This document shows, in pieces, positions 44,761-54,139 of a stretch of DNA of 64,000 bases. The notes beneath the pieces were generated by a model that worked only from the letters and a program-made list of their open reading frames with translations, searched no databases and was not told the DNA's origin. This DNA is from Saprospiraceae bacterium (GTDB taxonomy: Bacteria; Bacteroidota; Bacteroidia; Chitinophagales; Saprospiraceae): positions 2,604,501 to 2,668,500 of the forward strand of contig JADJRO010000001.1 of the NCBI GenBank assembly GCA_016712145.1. Direction: 5' to 3'. Position numbers and translations under genes: made by a program. Within the stretch, counting starts at the first letter, position 1, and the number at the start of each line of letters is the position of its first letter.

Positions 44761-45438
44761 ATGTGTGGCAGGGGTTCACTTACCAAAGTGGAATCCGAAT
44801 TGGAAGAACGCTTTGATGCCGATTTTTATTCGGAAGATTTAGAGCGTTACAATCCATTACCCAGTTTTAATATAGCACCAACACACTGGCATCCTGTAAT
44901 TACACAGGGAGATAAGCAACATTACAATTATTTGAAATGGGGACTCATCCCCTTTTGGGCAAAAGATATGAGCATTGGCAGTAAAATGATCAATGCCCGC
45001 ATAGAAGGATTGCTGGAAAAACCCTTCTTCAAATCTGCATTGGAAAAACGACGCTGTTTGGTACCCATGGATGGATTTTATGAATGGAAAAAAGGAGTTG
45101 GAAAAATAAAAACCCCATTGCGTATTCAGACCACCAATCAAGAGGTGTTTTTTATGGCAGGTATTTATGACAGTTGGAAAAATCCGGAGGGAAAAGCCAT
45201 TCCAAGTTTCAGTATTATTACCATGCCCGCTAATGAATTTATGAAACCAATCCATGATCGAATGCCCTGCATCTTATTGCCAGAGGAAGAAAGGCTCTGG
45301 TTGGAAGAAGGTATGTCGATTCAAGACAGCTTGCATTTATTAAAACCATATCCCGATGAATGGATGCGTGCGTATGAAGTTTCTTCAATGGTTAATAATG
45401 TGAGGAATAATGATGCCAGTTTGGTTGTACCGATTTAA
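44761..45438 (+). CDS. SRAP-domain protein (HMCES/YedK-like abasic-site shield)
   Basis: 225 residues. The catalytic cysteine is Cys2, exposed after Met1 removal (MCGRGSL), and forms a stable thiazolidine crosslink with abasic sites in single-stranded DNA. Other family marks are SFNIAPTHWHPVI, LIPFWAKD, MINARIEGLLEKPFFKSALEKRRCLVPMDGFYEWKK and the active-site histidine in MKPIHDRMPCIL. All are intact. The neighbouring SPOR gene has no obvious functional link. Confidence 0.93.
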   Translation: MCGRGSLTKVESELEERFDADFYSEDLERYNPLPSFNIAPTHWHPVITQGDKQHYNYLKWGLIPFWAKDMSIGSKMINARIEGLLEKPFFKSALEKRRCLVPMDGFYEWKKGVGKIKTPLRIQTTNQEVFFMAGIYDSWKNPEGKAIPSFSIITMPANEFMKPIHDRMPCILLPEEERLWLEEGMSIQDSLHLLKPYPDEWMRAYEVSSMVNNVRNNDASLVVPI

Positions 45439-45520
45439 AACCTAGAAGTCTAATAGACTTAAATCCTTATTGGCATAATTGGATTGATTTTATTAAATTG
45501 CATTGATTTAAGGGTCTTTT

Positions 45521-46375
45521 ATGCAATTAAGGAATATTATTACAATCGGTTTCTTTTTATTCAACAGCATATTAGCAAATACACAGCATGCATTTACTGA
45601 ACATATTAAATTGCATTGTGACGACAGCGTTATACGAAGCAATTTAGGATATCCGACCTGGAATCCGGCAACAATATTTAAAAAGCCACATTTTGGCTAT
45701 GCAGAAATTCTTGAAGATTCATCGCTTCGCCAAACCTTGTATTACAGACCTCCAAAATATTTTCATGGTTTTGATACCTTGATGGTCTTGTGCGCAAAAG
45801 CAACACAAATCACCTGTGATACGGGAATTTATATTATAGAAGTTTCCTGCAATGCCCACATTGATTCATTCATAAGTATTAATTTGAAGTGCAATGAGGT
45901 AGATACATTTAAAATAAGCAATTCTTACGAAGCAGAAATTGCAGAGAGACACATTCATGGACAAGCCAGCTTATTGATCGGTGTGCCAGAAGACAACTTG
46001 TTATATCAATCGGAATCAAAATTTGCAGGACAGGATTACGTGCTATTGTATTTGAAGCAATTGCAGCAATACTGGCTGATCATTTATAATGTGACTTGCA
46101 ACATAAGCAGCGTGCAAAACAATGCTGAGGATTCAAAATGGGCACAAACGATTTTCGTTACCAATGATATCCTGCATTTGGATTTTAATAATTTGGATAA
46201 ATCGAATCAGGAATTGTTGTTATTTGATCTAAGTGGAAGGTATTTTAGCCTTGAAAAAGAATTGCCTTCAAATGAACTGCATTTAATATTGGATCAGCTG
46301 CCAGCTGGTTATTATTTTTTAGTATATAAATCAAATAAGCAAACCATCTACCAGCGATTTATTCTGCTGCATTAG
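45521..46375 (+). CDS. Secreted protein with T9SS C-terminal sorting domain
   Basis: 284 residues with a signal peptide (NIITIGFFLFNSILANTQ). The middle includes an Ig-like fold (FGYAEILEDSSLRQTLYYRPPKYFHGFDTLMVLC...ITCDTGIYIIEVSC). The last 75 residues fit a type IX secretion sorting domain (LHLDFNNLDKSNQELLLFDLSGRYFSLEKELPSNELHLILDQLPAGYYFLVYKSNKQTIYQRFILLH), the beta-sandwich that targets cargo to the outer membrane. The mature function is unknown. Confidence 0.75.
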   Translation: MQLRNIITIGFFLFNSILANTQHAFTEHIKLHCDDSVIRSNLGYPTWNPATIFKKPHFGYAEILEDSSLRQTLYYRPPKYFHGFDTLMVLCAKATQITCDTGIYIIEVSCNAHIDSFISINLKCNEVDTFKISNSYEAEIAERHIHGQASLLIGVPEDNLLYQSESKFAGQDYVLLYLKQLQQYWLIIYNVTCNISSVQNNAEDSKWAQTIFVTNDILHLDFNNLDKSNQELLLFDLSGRYFSLEKELPSNELHLILDQLPAGYYFLVYKSNKQTIYQRFILLH

Positions 46376-46766
46376 ATTAGAATCAGTCAATCGCTGAACT
46401 CAATAATTATCGCTGTTCATTCAATAAGTTGGCTGTATTTAGTGTGTATTCTGTTATACATTAGCTTTAGAATTTAATTTATACCCTAAAGCACATTTTG
46501 TTTAACATAAACTTAAAAACTATGAGGAGAAAAGAAAGAAATTTAACGTGAATAAAAATTTGAATTTTCTTTGCAATTGATTCGGAAGTTGAAGATTGGA
46601 TTTTGAAAGGCTGTATTGGGTTTATCAACTTGGTTATTGTATAGCATTGTTTGTTTTGTTTAAAAATAGGATCCAATGTATGGTTGGTTGCTATACTTCA
46701 GCACCGAATTACGAAGTGAAGAGGGGATTTTAGAATTGGAAATCAGAAGCCAATTGCATTAAATGA
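46376..46766. other. Start of a 1.36-kb gene-free block
   Basis: No frame looks coding and no RNA gene was recognised. It is AT-rich sequence after the T9SS-cargo gene. The rest of the block up to recA holds three hairpins and two repeat arrays listed separately. Confidence 0.5.
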
Positions 46767-46798
46767 AACCGCCTTCATTGCTGTCAACGAAGGCGGTT
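46767..46798. terminator. 10-bp GC-rich hairpin
   Basis: AACCGCCTTC (46767-46776) pairs with GAAGGCGGTT (46789-46798) around a 12-nt loop. No T-run follows, so termination is not certain; it is the first of three hairpins in this block. Confidence 0.55.
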
Positions 46799-46830
46799 CA
46801 TAATCCCTGTGAAAAATTATCTCATGAAAC

Positions 46831-46850
46831 GTTTACCATTTTTGGTAAAC
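46831..46850. repeat. 8-bp hairpin GTTTACCA / TGGTAAAC
   Basis: GTTTACCA (46831-46838) and TGGTAAAC (46843-46850) pair around TTTT. The GTTTACC core reappears in the next, larger hairpin, so the two may be related sites. Confidence 0.5.
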
Positions 46851-46941
46851 CGGTTTTCGAAAATGTGTTCTCATAGTACTATTACGTAAAATGATATTAC
46901 AATGTTATGGTAGAATATTGAATTTTCCAAGTCTGAGATGA

Positions 46942-46993
46942 AAAATCAGGGTTTACCCTGAGTGCCCAATCAGGGTAAACCCTGATTTTTTGT
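46942..46993. terminator. 21-bp perfect hairpin with T-run
   Basis: 46942-46962 pairs perfectly with 46971-46991 around the 8-nt loop GTGCCCAA, and the right arm ends in six Ts. The arms (ATCAGGGTTTACCCTGA) are themselves near-palindromic, so a cross-shaped fold is also possible. It is A-rich on the left and T-rich on the right, so it could stop transcription from both sides. It lies more than 550 nt past the nearest upstream gene. Confidence 0.75.
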
Positions 46994-47035
46994 TCGGAAT
47001 TTGCAAATTATTTACAATTGGAAATGAAACAGGAA

Positions 47036-47450
47036 AAAAAATAGCTGTTAAGCTAATAAGCTAAAAAGCTTAAAGAAGTTTTTAGTGTATTTCAGCCTTT
47101 AAGCTGCAAATCTGGAGTCAGGAGTCAAAATAGCTGTTAAGCTAATAAGCTAAAAAGCTTAAAGAAGTTTTTGGTGTATTTCAGCCTTTAAGCTGCAAAT
47201 CTGGAGTCAGGAGTCAAAATAGCTGATAAGCTAATAAGCTGAAAAGCATAAAGAAGTTTTTGGTGTATTTCAGCCTTTAAGCTGCAAATCTGGAGTCAGG
47301 AGTCAAAAAAGCTGATAAGCTAATAAGCTGAAAAGCATAAAGAAGATTTTGGTGTGTTACAGCCTTTAAGCTGCAAATCTGGAGTCAAGAGTCAAAAAAG
47401 AAGAAGCCGATAAGCTATTAAGCTGAAAAGCTGTTAGCAAAAGAGTGTAA
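47036..47450. repeat. 89-bp tandem repeat, four full copies plus part
   Basis: The unit start (A)TAGCTGTTAAGCTAATAAGC occurs at 47041 and 47130, and related starts (AGCTGATAAGC) at 47221 and 47310: spacings of exactly 89 bp each. Every unit contains AAGCTAATAAGCT words, AGCTTAAAG against CTTTAAGCT (self-complementary) and TCTGGAGTCAGGAGTCAA. A fifth diverged start is near 47401. The period equals that of the unrelated array at 40.4 kb. Confidence 0.93.
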
Positions 47451-47579
47451 TTCAGCTAAAACTAGTTGGTGAGTTAATTACAACTTCTCTGCCATAATTC
47501 GAAAGTCAGCCGTCAGGAATCGAAAGTAAGATATTCGAAGATTGATTAGTCCTGAAATGTTAATTTATTTTATCAATCA

Positions 47580-47697
47580 ACAACCTTGCAACTAACACCT
47601 GCAACTACCACCTAACAACCAGCAACTAACACCTAGCAACTAACACCTAACAACCAATACCTAACAACCAGCAACTAACACCTACCAACTATCAAGA
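47580..47697. repeat. CAACTAACACCT word repeat before recA
   Basis: Eight or more overlapping words of the CAAC(T/C)A(A/C)CACCTA type run up to 10 nt before the recA -7 box. The same words occur at 43850-43915. Confidence 0.8.
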
Positions 47698-47704
47698 TAT
47701 ATAT

Positions 47705-47712
47705 TAAATTTG
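47705..47712 (+). promoter_or_regulatory. -7 box of recA
   Basis: TAAATTTG matches TAnnTTTG, 22 nt before the recA ATG. No LexA-like palindrome was seen next to it. Confidence 0.45.
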
Positions 47713-47734
47713 CATCTATATAATAAATTACAAT

Positions 47735-48781
47735 ATGTCTAAAGAAAGAGATGAAAAATTAAAAGCCCTGCAATTAACCGTTGACCGTTTGGAGAAAACC
47801 TATGGAAAGGGCAGTATTATGAAACTTGGCGATAAGCCGGTTTTGGATGAAATTGATTCCATTTCTACCGGTTCGTTGGGATTGGATATCGCACTTGGAA
47901 TTGGAGGCCTGCCAAAAGGGCGGGTTGTAGAAATTTACGGACCTGAGAGTTCCGGAAAAACCACATTAGCCATTCATGCGATTGCTGAATCACAGAAAAA
48001 AGGAGGAATTGCCGCATTTATTGATGCAGAACATGCCTTTGATCGGGCCTATGCCGAAGCATTGGGAGTTAATACCGAAGATTTGTTGATTTCACAGCCT
48101 GATAATGGCGAGCAAGCACTGGAAATTGCTGAAAATCTGATTCGCTCAGGTGCTATTGATATCATTGTGATCGACTCTGTGGCTGCACTGGTTCCAAAAA
48201 GTGAAATTGAAGGTGAAATGGGAGAATCCAAAATGGGTTTACAGGCGCGTCTGATGTCTCAAGCTATGCGTAAACTTACAGGCACCATCGGAAAAACGGG
48301 CTGTTGCTGCATATTTATCAACCAATTGCGTGAAAAAATAGGTGTCATGTTTGGAAATCCGGAAACAACCACCGGTGGGAATGCGCTTAAATTTTATGCG
48401 TCTTTGAGGATGGATATTCGTCGGACCAGCAATGCAATAAAAGATAAGGATGGTAATATTTTGGGGAACCGGGTAAAAGTTAAAGTGGTGAAAAACAAAA
48501 TGGCTCCACCGTTCCGAACTGCAGAATTTGATATTATGTATGGCCAGGGAATTTCAAAATCAGGTGAAATCGTGGATTTGGGTTCCGATATGGGAGTCAT
48601 TCAAAAAAGTGGCTCATGGTTTAGTTATGAAGGCACAAAAATTGCACAGGGTAGAGATTCTGCAAAGCAATTTATTGAAGACAATCCTGAACTTTCTAAA
48701 GAAATTGAAGAAAAAATCAAATTGAAATTAGCTACCGGAAAATTGGTAAAGGTTGCAGCTGGAGAAGAGGAGGAGAGTTAA
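47735..48781 (+). CDS. recA: Recombinase RecA
   Basis: 348 residues, standard length. Walker A GPESSGKTT is near residues 69-77, and the Walker B region reads LIRSGAIDIIVIDSVAALVPKSEIEGEMG. Loops L1/L2 for DNA binding are GLQARLMSQAMRKL and FGNPETTTGGNALKFYAS, and the conserved MAPPFRTAEFDIMYGQGIS follows. The C-terminus is short and acidic (EEEES). Central to homologous recombination and SOS sensing. Confidence 0.98.
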   Translation: MSKERDEKLKALQLTVDRLEKTYGKGSIMKLGDKPVLDEIDSISTGSLGLDIALGIGGLPKGRVVEIYGPESSGKTTLAIHAIAESQKKGGIAAFIDAEHAFDRAYAEALGVNTEDLLISQPDNGEQALEIAENLIRSGAIDIIVIDSVAALVPKSEIEGEMGESKMGLQARLMSQAMRKLTGTIGKTGCCCIFINQLREKIGVMFGNPETTTGGNALKFYASLRMDIRRTSNAIKDKDGNILGNRVKVKVVKNKMAPPFRTAEFDIMYGQGISKSGEIVDLGSDMGVIQKSGSWFSYEGTKIAQGRDSAKQFIEDNPELSKEIEEKIKLKLATGKLVKVAAGEEEES

Positions 48782-49394
48782 TAATTACGAATTACGAATT
48801 ACGAATGGGGGAATGTGCAATTATAAAATACGAATTTAATAATTTTAAAATTATTCATGATTTAAATTTGGCATTCTAAAATCAATTCTTAATTTTGTTG
48901 TACTAAATTGAATCAAAAAAAGAAGCAGTATTTCTGCTTTATTCTTAATTTCCCATATATATCCGAAATAGCGAGATGAATACATAGTCTCGCTATTCTT
49001 ATTTTAAGTAGAATGGAAGTTCAAGTGCATAGCCTATCTTAGTCAAAAATAAAATTTATTCATAAGTTACCGCTTGGGATATAGTCATTCCTTGGTTCGT
49101 TGGATTTATATGAAATTATTTGAATGAATTGAAAGTAATAATTCTGTAAATTTCATTAGGAGCCAACATCCGTTCAAATCCAATATCCTTCTTGAAATTT
49201 GTACACAATGAAATTTTTAATAAGCTCCATGCAAATTGCTTAAAGGAATTTTATCTTTAATGCTCATTTGAATCTCAAATGAACTAACGAACTATCTGAC
49301 ATCAGTTTATTTCCAGAATGCATTTAAAAAGCACCAATAAAAAGTAATCCACTGTTTGTCTCTTATTCACCAGTAAATTGACTAATTTAGTTTT
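48782..49394. other. Gene-free stretch after recA
   Basis: It begins with ATTACGAATTACGAATTACG words (48785-48804), as at 40.4 and 58.9 kb, and contains the hairpin at 48967-48997. The rest is AT-rich with no coding frame or recognised RNA. Confidence 0.5.
48967..48997. terminator. Hairpin downstream of recA
   Basis: AATAGCGAGA (48967-48976) pairs perfectly with TCTCGCTATT (48988-48997) around an 11-nt loop and is followed by CTTATTTT. It is a plausible intrinsic terminator, though 186 nt past the recA stop. Confidence 0.6.
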
Positions 49395-50141
49395 ATGAAA
49401 GATAATTTTTCAGAAGTTGCAGCAGATTATTCAAAATACAGACCAAGCTATCCAAAGGAACTGATACGCTTTATCCTAGATCATTGCAAGACTAAACAAA
49501 CTGCCTGGGATTGTGGAACGGGTAATGGACAAGTTGCAATGGAGCTAGCGCTTCATTTTAAAAAAATTATTGCTACGGATATCAGCAGGCAGCAATTGGA
49601 TCAGGCTTTTAAATCAGAAAATATTGAATACCGTTTAGAATCAGCAGAACAAAGTACAATAGAAGATAAATGCATTGATTTAATTACCGTTGCGCAGGCG
49701 ATTCATTGGTTTGATTTTAATGTGTTTTACAAACAAGTACATCGAGTTTTGAAGCCTGATGGAGTTTTGGCCGCGTGGGCTTATAATAATCCGGTATTAG
49801 AAGGGAATCTCAATAATGTTATTATGGAAATTTATGAAGATGCGCTGGGTGCTTATTGGGATCCTGAAAGACAATATATCACAGATGCATATACAACCAT
49901 TCCATTTCCATTTGATGCAATTCATTGCCCACCCTTTAGCATAGCATACAAATGGACGCGTGAACATTTTACAGGGTATATCAGTACCTGGTCTGCATTG
50001 AAACACTATAGGGCAAAAAACACTACAGATCTATTGCCTTGGATAGATGAAAAACTGAAAGTTGAATGGCCAGATCAAACAATGAAATCGGTCTATTTTC
50101 CATGCCATTTGCGGATGGGTACTGTTAAATTAATTTCCTAA
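49395..50141 (+). CDS. Class I SAM-dependent methyltransferase (Methyltransf_11 type)
   Basis: 248 residues. The N-terminus NFSEVAADYSKYRPSYPKELIRFI is typical of the TMT1/YcgJ-like branch. SAM motif I is TAWDCGTGNGQVAMELA, motif II IIATDISRQQLDQA, and a LITVAQAIHWFDFNVFYKQVHRVLKPDGVLAAWAYN stretch follows, including the HWFD signature. Substrate unknown. It is a single gene with long AT-rich flanks. Confidence 0.88.
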   Translation: MKDNFSEVAADYSKYRPSYPKELIRFILDHCKTKQTAWDCGTGNGQVAMELALHFKKIIATDISRQQLDQAFKSENIEYRLESAEQSTIEDKCIDLITVAQAIHWFDFNVFYKQVHRVLKPDGVLAAWAYNNPVLEGNLNNVIMEIYEDALGAYWDPERQYITDAYTTIPFPFDAIHCPPFSIAYKWTREHFTGYISTWSALKHYRAKNTTDLLPWIDEKLKVEWPDQTMKSVYFPCHLRMGTVKLIS

Positions 50142-50512
50142 AGCCAAGACTTTTGTTCTAAAAAAGGAAATTTTTAAAATCAATTTTATGAAGCTGGAAT
50201 TATTTAAAATTGATTTTTTAAATGCGATTTTTTAAAATAATTCTTTATATTTCTTTGCAATAGATTTGAGAAATCACGCTTTCATTTTCTTTTTTAGTAT
50301 GATTTTTTATTTTTAGGATTCGAACTATTTAACGAGTAGACTTTATTTGCATTCTAAGCGCTTCTTAAGTTAATGTATAAGTAAGCCTAATTGAATAGAT
50401 TACAAATTGTATTTTATCTAATACACCCGATTAATTAAACTGTTTAAATAATAATTAACAGTTTATAAATAATTGTTTTAAATTGTTTATAGTAATTGGT
50501 ATTTAAACTTAG
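50142..50512. other. AT-rich gene-free stretch before the TonB-dependent receptor
   Basis: No gene seen. Near 50450-50490 there are three overlapping TTGTTTA(A/T)A-like repeats (AACAGTTTATAAATAATTG, TTTTAAATTGTTTATAG), which could be part of a regulatory region such as an iron-responsive site, but no recognisable Fur box is visible. Confidence 0.4.
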
Positions 50513-50520
50513 TATTTTTG
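50513..50520 (+). promoter_or_regulatory. -7 box of the TonB-dependent receptor gene
   Basis: TATTTTTG matches TAnnTTTG, 17 nt before the ATG at 50538. Confidence 0.4.
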
Positions 50521-50537
50521 CTATGTAAATAGTTACG

Positions 50538-52721
50538 ATGAGAATTACTTTGATTTTTACTTTTTTTATATTAATCTCTTTTCAAAATAAAGCACAGCAA
50601 TTAAGTGATACACTTAAAAAAGTATTGCTGGAAGGAATTACGATAGAAGCAACCAGAACGGAATTGGATATTAAACGACTTCCGGGAATTCAAGACAATT
50701 TTATTTATTCAGGAAAAAAGAATGAATGGATTGATTTAAGTCGCAAAGATTTTTCAGTTTCAGAAAAATACGGTCGTCAGATTTTTGCTAAAATTCCAGG
50801 TGTGTTTGTATATGATATGGACGGAACCGGAAATCAATTAAATGTTTCAACAAGAGGCTTGGATCCACACCGTGGTTGGGAATTTAATATTCGCAAAGAT
50901 GGCATCATGACCAATTCAGATATGTATGGTTATCCTGCCAGTCATTACAATGTGCCTATGGAAGCCATAGATCATATTGAATTGGTTAGAGGTACAGGAT
51001 CTTTGCAATATGGCGCACAGTTTGGTGGAATGATTAATTATGTAACCAAGCAGCCTAAGAAAGAAGATACTTTTGGATTTGAATCTATAAACACTGCGGG
51101 TTCTTATGGTTTGTTGAGTAGTTTCAATATGTTTTCTGGAAATTATTCTAAATGGACTTACAGCGGATGGTTTGTAAAAAAATCTTTGGATGGATATCGA
51201 AAATCAGGAGATTCAAAATACAATGCGGAAGGAATCAGTTTAAAGTATCAGGCCAGTGAAAATCTTTCAATAAAATTAGAATGGACGCATTCAAATTATA
51301 CGATTCATCTAGCAGGTGCATTGACAGATGCTCAATTTGAAGAAGATCCAAGGCAAGCAACCAGGAACCGAAATTATTATAATCCTAACATTCACATTCC
51401 GTCTTTAAGGTTGGAATGGAAACTTTCGAAAAATACCCATTTAAGTTTTACCAATGCCTATCTTTTTGGGCAAAGAAACAGTGTATTATTTGATAAACCA
51501 ACCAATATTAAAGACACAATCAATGCACAAACTTTACAATATAACAACCGTCAAGTTGATATTGACAATTTTAATAGTTTTACTTCAGAAGCCCGCTTGT
51601 TGCAGCATTATAAAATAGGAAAAACACACAGCAATTTAGCCACAGGTTTTCAATTAATCCGAAATGATTTAAACCGCAGGCAATTGGGGAAGGGCAGTAC
51701 CGGAAGTGATTTTGACCTCAGTTTAGTTACACCTGGATGGGGACGGGATTTACATTTTAAAACAAACAATCTGGCTCTTTTTGTTGAAAACAAATGGAAT
51801 CCTTTAACTGATTTTTCTATCAGTGCTGGTATGCGTTATGAAACCGGTCAAAGCGACTTAAGCGGGAAAATTAATTACTATCCGGATGACCAACTTCCCA
51901 ATCAAATTAAGCATTCTTTTCCATTGTTTGGATTGAATGCAGAATATAAATTCAATGAATACAATAATATCTATGCAGGTTGGTCACAGGCTTATCGACC
52001 TGTAATCTTAAAAGATATCATACCTGGATCTTTGTATGAAATCTCAGATAAAAACTTGAAAGATGCACATGGATACAATATAGAAATGGGTTTCAGAGGG
52101 AACTGGAAATTTTTGAAATGGGACTTAAGTGCATTTCTAATTGAGTACGATAACAGATTGGGTACGATTGCACAAAAAGACAGTGCAGGTAATTTAATTA
52201 TATTCAGAACCAATATTGGAAACTCTGAAACAAAGGGCATAGAATGTTTTGTTCAAACGGATTTTTATCCAGGTAAAAAATTGGCCATCAGTATTTTTAG
52301 TTCAACGTCTTACATGGATGCCCGGTATAAAAAAGCGAGTTTGCGAAATGGAAATGAAAATGTTGATTTAAGTGGCAATAAAGTAGAAAGTGTACCAGAA
52401 TGGATCAGTCGCAATGGTTTGAATGTTAAATACAGCAAATGGAGCACATCAATTTTGGGAAGCTTTACCTCCAGTACGTTTGCAGATGCAATCAACACGG
52501 TCAAACCAACAGCAAATGCTGCATCGGGTTTGGTTCCATCCTATTTTTTATTGGATTTAAATGTTAGCTACTATTTCAATGATCAGATTCGCCTTCAGTT
52601 GAATTGCAACAATGTTTTAGACAAAGATTACTTTACAAAAAGACCTCAATTTTATCCTGGTCCAGGCATTTGGCCGTCTGATGGAAGAACCTTGTCTGCA
52701 ACGATTGCAATTAAGCTGTAG
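50538..52721 (+). CDS. TonB-dependent outer-membrane receptor (FecA-like)
   Basis: 727 residues. A signal peptide (ITLIFTFFILISFQNKAQ) precedes the plug domain, which has ILLEGITIEATRTE (TonB-box region), KIPGVFVYDMDGTGNQLNVSTRGLDPHRGWEF and VELVRGTGSLQYGAQFGGMINYVTK, the plug signature. The 22-strand barrel ends with the long sequence LNVSYYFNDQIRLQLNCNNVLDKDYFTKRPQFYPGPGIWPSDGRTLSATIAIKL, with the usual NVLDKDY motif. The plug form is like FecA-type iron-siderophore receptors. It lacks the CarboxypepD_reg domain of SusC, and no SusD partner is adjacent, so it probably takes up a metal complex. Confidence 0.9.
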   Translation: MRITLIFTFFILISFQNKAQQLSDTLKKVLLEGITIEATRTELDIKRLPGIQDNFIYSGKKNEWIDLSRKDFSVSEKYGRQIFAKIPGVFVYDMDGTGNQLNVSTRGLDPHRGWEFNIRKDGIMTNSDMYGYPASHYNVPMEAIDHIELVRGTGSLQYGAQFGGMINYVTKQPKKEDTFGFESINTAGSYGLLSSFNMFSGNYSKWTYSGWFVKKSLDGYRKSGDSKYNAEGISLKYQASENLSIKLEWTHSNYTIHLAGALTDAQFEEDPRQATRNRNYYNPNIHIPSLRLEWKLSKNTHLSFTNAYLFGQRNSVLFDKPTNIKDTINAQTLQYNNRQVDIDNFNSFTSEARLLQHYKIGKTHSNLATGFQLIRNDLNRRQLGKGSTGSDFDLSLVTPGWGRDLHFKTNNLALFVENKWNPLTDFSISAGMRYETGQSDLSGKINYYPDDQLPNQIKHSFPLFGLNAEYKFNEYNNIYAGWSQAYRPVILKDIIPGSLYEISDKNLKDAHGYNIEMGFRGNWKFLKWDLSAFLIEYDNRLGTIAQKDSAGNLIIFRTNIGNSETKGIECFVQTDFYPGKKLAISIFSSTSYMDARYKKASLRNGNENVDLSGNKVESVPEWISRNGLNVKYSKWSTSILGSFTSSTFADAINTVKPTANAASGLVPSYFLLDLNVSYYFNDQIRLQLNCNNVLDKDYFTKRPQFYPGPGIWPSDGRTLSATIAIKL

Positions 52722-52860
52722 GAGATTTTTTAATACCCCATATTTGCAATCGTCCGCAAGTTTTTAATAGCGTGTTTAAAGAAATATAATTTAATTTATT
52801 CGATTTCATATAAATTCGGTTTGTTAGTTCAATTTCGTGGTTAAATAAAAATTCCAATCC

Positions 52861-52868
52861 TATCTTTG
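52861..52868 (+). promoter_or_regulatory. -7 box of the panC operon
   Basis: TATCTTTG matches TAnnTTTG. It lies 8 nt before the panC ATG, so the leader would be very short. It probably serves the whole run from panC to the TPR gene, together with the box before panD. Confidence 0.4.
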
Positions 52869-52876
52869 GAGTTCAT

Positions 52877-53734
52877 ATGCAGCTATTTACCACAGTAAGG
52901 AATCTTCAAGATTCAATTTCTCAAAGTAAGCTCAACGGAAAAAAAATTGCTTTTGTACCCACGATGGGCGCATTGCATGCAGGCCATTTGTCTTTGGTCC
53001 AAAAAGCGAAGGAACATGCGGATACCGTGGTAGTGAGTATTTTTATTAATCCCAGTCAATTTAACAACCAATTGGATTTAATAAAATATCCTCGCATGCT
53101 TGAACAAGATGCCAATCTTTTAGAAGCGGTCGATTGTGATGTATTATTTGTTCCAATTGTTTCAGAAGTTTATCCACCCGGCTTGAATCCGGCAATAACT
53201 ATCGAATTGGGTATTTTGGATGAAGTTCTTGAGGGAGAATTTCGTCCCGGGCATTTTAAAGGGATGTTGGAAGTTGTCTACCGACTGTTAGATATCGTTA
53301 AGCCGGATGTGTTGGTTATGGGGCAAAAAGACTTTCAGCAATTTACCTTAGTGTATCATATGATTGAACAATTAAAAATTCCAGTCAAATTAATTGTAGG
53401 AGAAACACTGAGAGAGCTGGATGGATTGGCAATGAGTTCACGAAATTTGAGATTGTCAGAACGTATGCGAAAAATTGCCCCGATTATTTATACCATTTTA
53501 CAAGAATTAAAGCAACAATTATATATAAAGGATCTAGATCATTTGTTGGCTCAAGAAATGGAAAAATTGACGAATGCAGGCTTACGAATGGAATATTTGC
53601 GAATTGTAGATGGAATTAGCCTTCAAAACGTAAAAAATCCTGAAAAACATGTGTATATCGTGGCATGTGTAGCCTGTTGGGCAGAAGATGTTCGATTAAT
53701 TGATAATTTGGTACTAAAAGGGCCCCCGCAATGA
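52877..53734 (+). CDS. panC: Pantothenate synthetase
   Basis: 285 residues. Joins pantoate and beta-alanine using ATP. The ATP-binding HIGH-like motif is in VPTMGALHAGHLSLV (residues 28-42), followed by FINPSQFN and the KMSKS-equivalent LAMSSRNLRLSE. Pathway partner panD follows, and the start aligns with other PanC proteins. Length is normal. Confidence 0.96.
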   Translation: MQLFTTVRNLQDSISQSKLNGKKIAFVPTMGALHAGHLSLVQKAKEHADTVVVSIFINPSQFNNQLDLIKYPRMLEQDANLLEAVDCDVLFVPIVSEVYPPGLNPAITIELGILDEVLEGEFRPGHFKGMLEVVYRLLDIVKPDVLVMGQKDFQQFTLVYHMIEQLKIPVKLIVGETLRELDGLAMSSRNLRLSERMRKIAPIIYTILQELKQQLYIKDLDHLLAQEMEKLTNAGLRMEYLRIVDGISLQNVKNPEKHVYIVACVACWAEDVRLIDNLVLKGPPQ

Positions 53735-53773
53735 ACTATTTAGGGTGAATATGGATTTACTCTATAAATACGC

Positions 53774-53781
53774 TAATTTTG
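53774..53781 (+). promoter_or_regulatory. -7 box 4 nt before panD (leaderless layout)
   Basis: TAATTTTG matches TAnnTTTG and is separated from the panD ATG by only CCCC. Transcripts from it would start at or next to the ATG. Confidence 0.4.
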
Positions 53782-53785
53782 CCCC

Positions 53786-54133
53786 ATGTTACTTCAGTTT
53801 TTTAAGTCAAAAATTCACCGAGCAACCGTTACCGAAGCTAATTTAAACTATGTTGGGAGCATCACCATCGATGAATCCTTAATGCAAGCCGCAAATTTGT
53901 ATGAAGGAGAAAAAGTGCAGATAGTCAATAATAATAATGGCGAACGATTTGAAACTTATGTTATTAAAGGAGAGCCAAATTCAGGAGTGATCTGTTTGAA
54001 TGGAGCAGCTGCACGTAAAGCGGAAGTTGGGGATATAATAATTGTGATATCTTATGCTTTTATGAGTCCAGAAGAAGCACAACATTTTCATCCGGTATCT
54101 ATTCATGTAGATGAGAAGAACCGAATAAAGTAA
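53786..54133 (+). CDS. panD: Aspartate 1-decarboxylase
   Basis: 115 residues. Makes beta-alanine for PanC. The pro-enzyme cleaves itself between Gly24 and Ser25 (YVGSITID), generating the pyruvoyl group; both residues are present, as are HRATVTEANLNY and CLNGAAARKAEVGDIIIVISYA. No maturation factor is visible nearby. panC lies 51 nt upstream. Confidence 0.97.
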   Translation: MLLQFFKSKIHRATVTEANLNYVGSITIDESLMQAANLYEGEKVQIVNNNNGERFETYVIKGEPNSGVICLNGAAARKAEVGDIIIVISYAFMSPEEAQHFHPVSIHVDEKNRIK

Positions 54134-54139
54134 AACGGA

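Noticed and set aside
46479..46676. 65-codon minus-strand frame in the gene-free block
   Set aside because: Low-complexity AT-rich translation with no motif and no nearby promoter.
47036..47450. CRISPR array
   Set aside because: The unit is 89 bp with no alternation of conserved repeats and unique spacers; neighbouring units are near-identical over their full length, and no cas genes are present.
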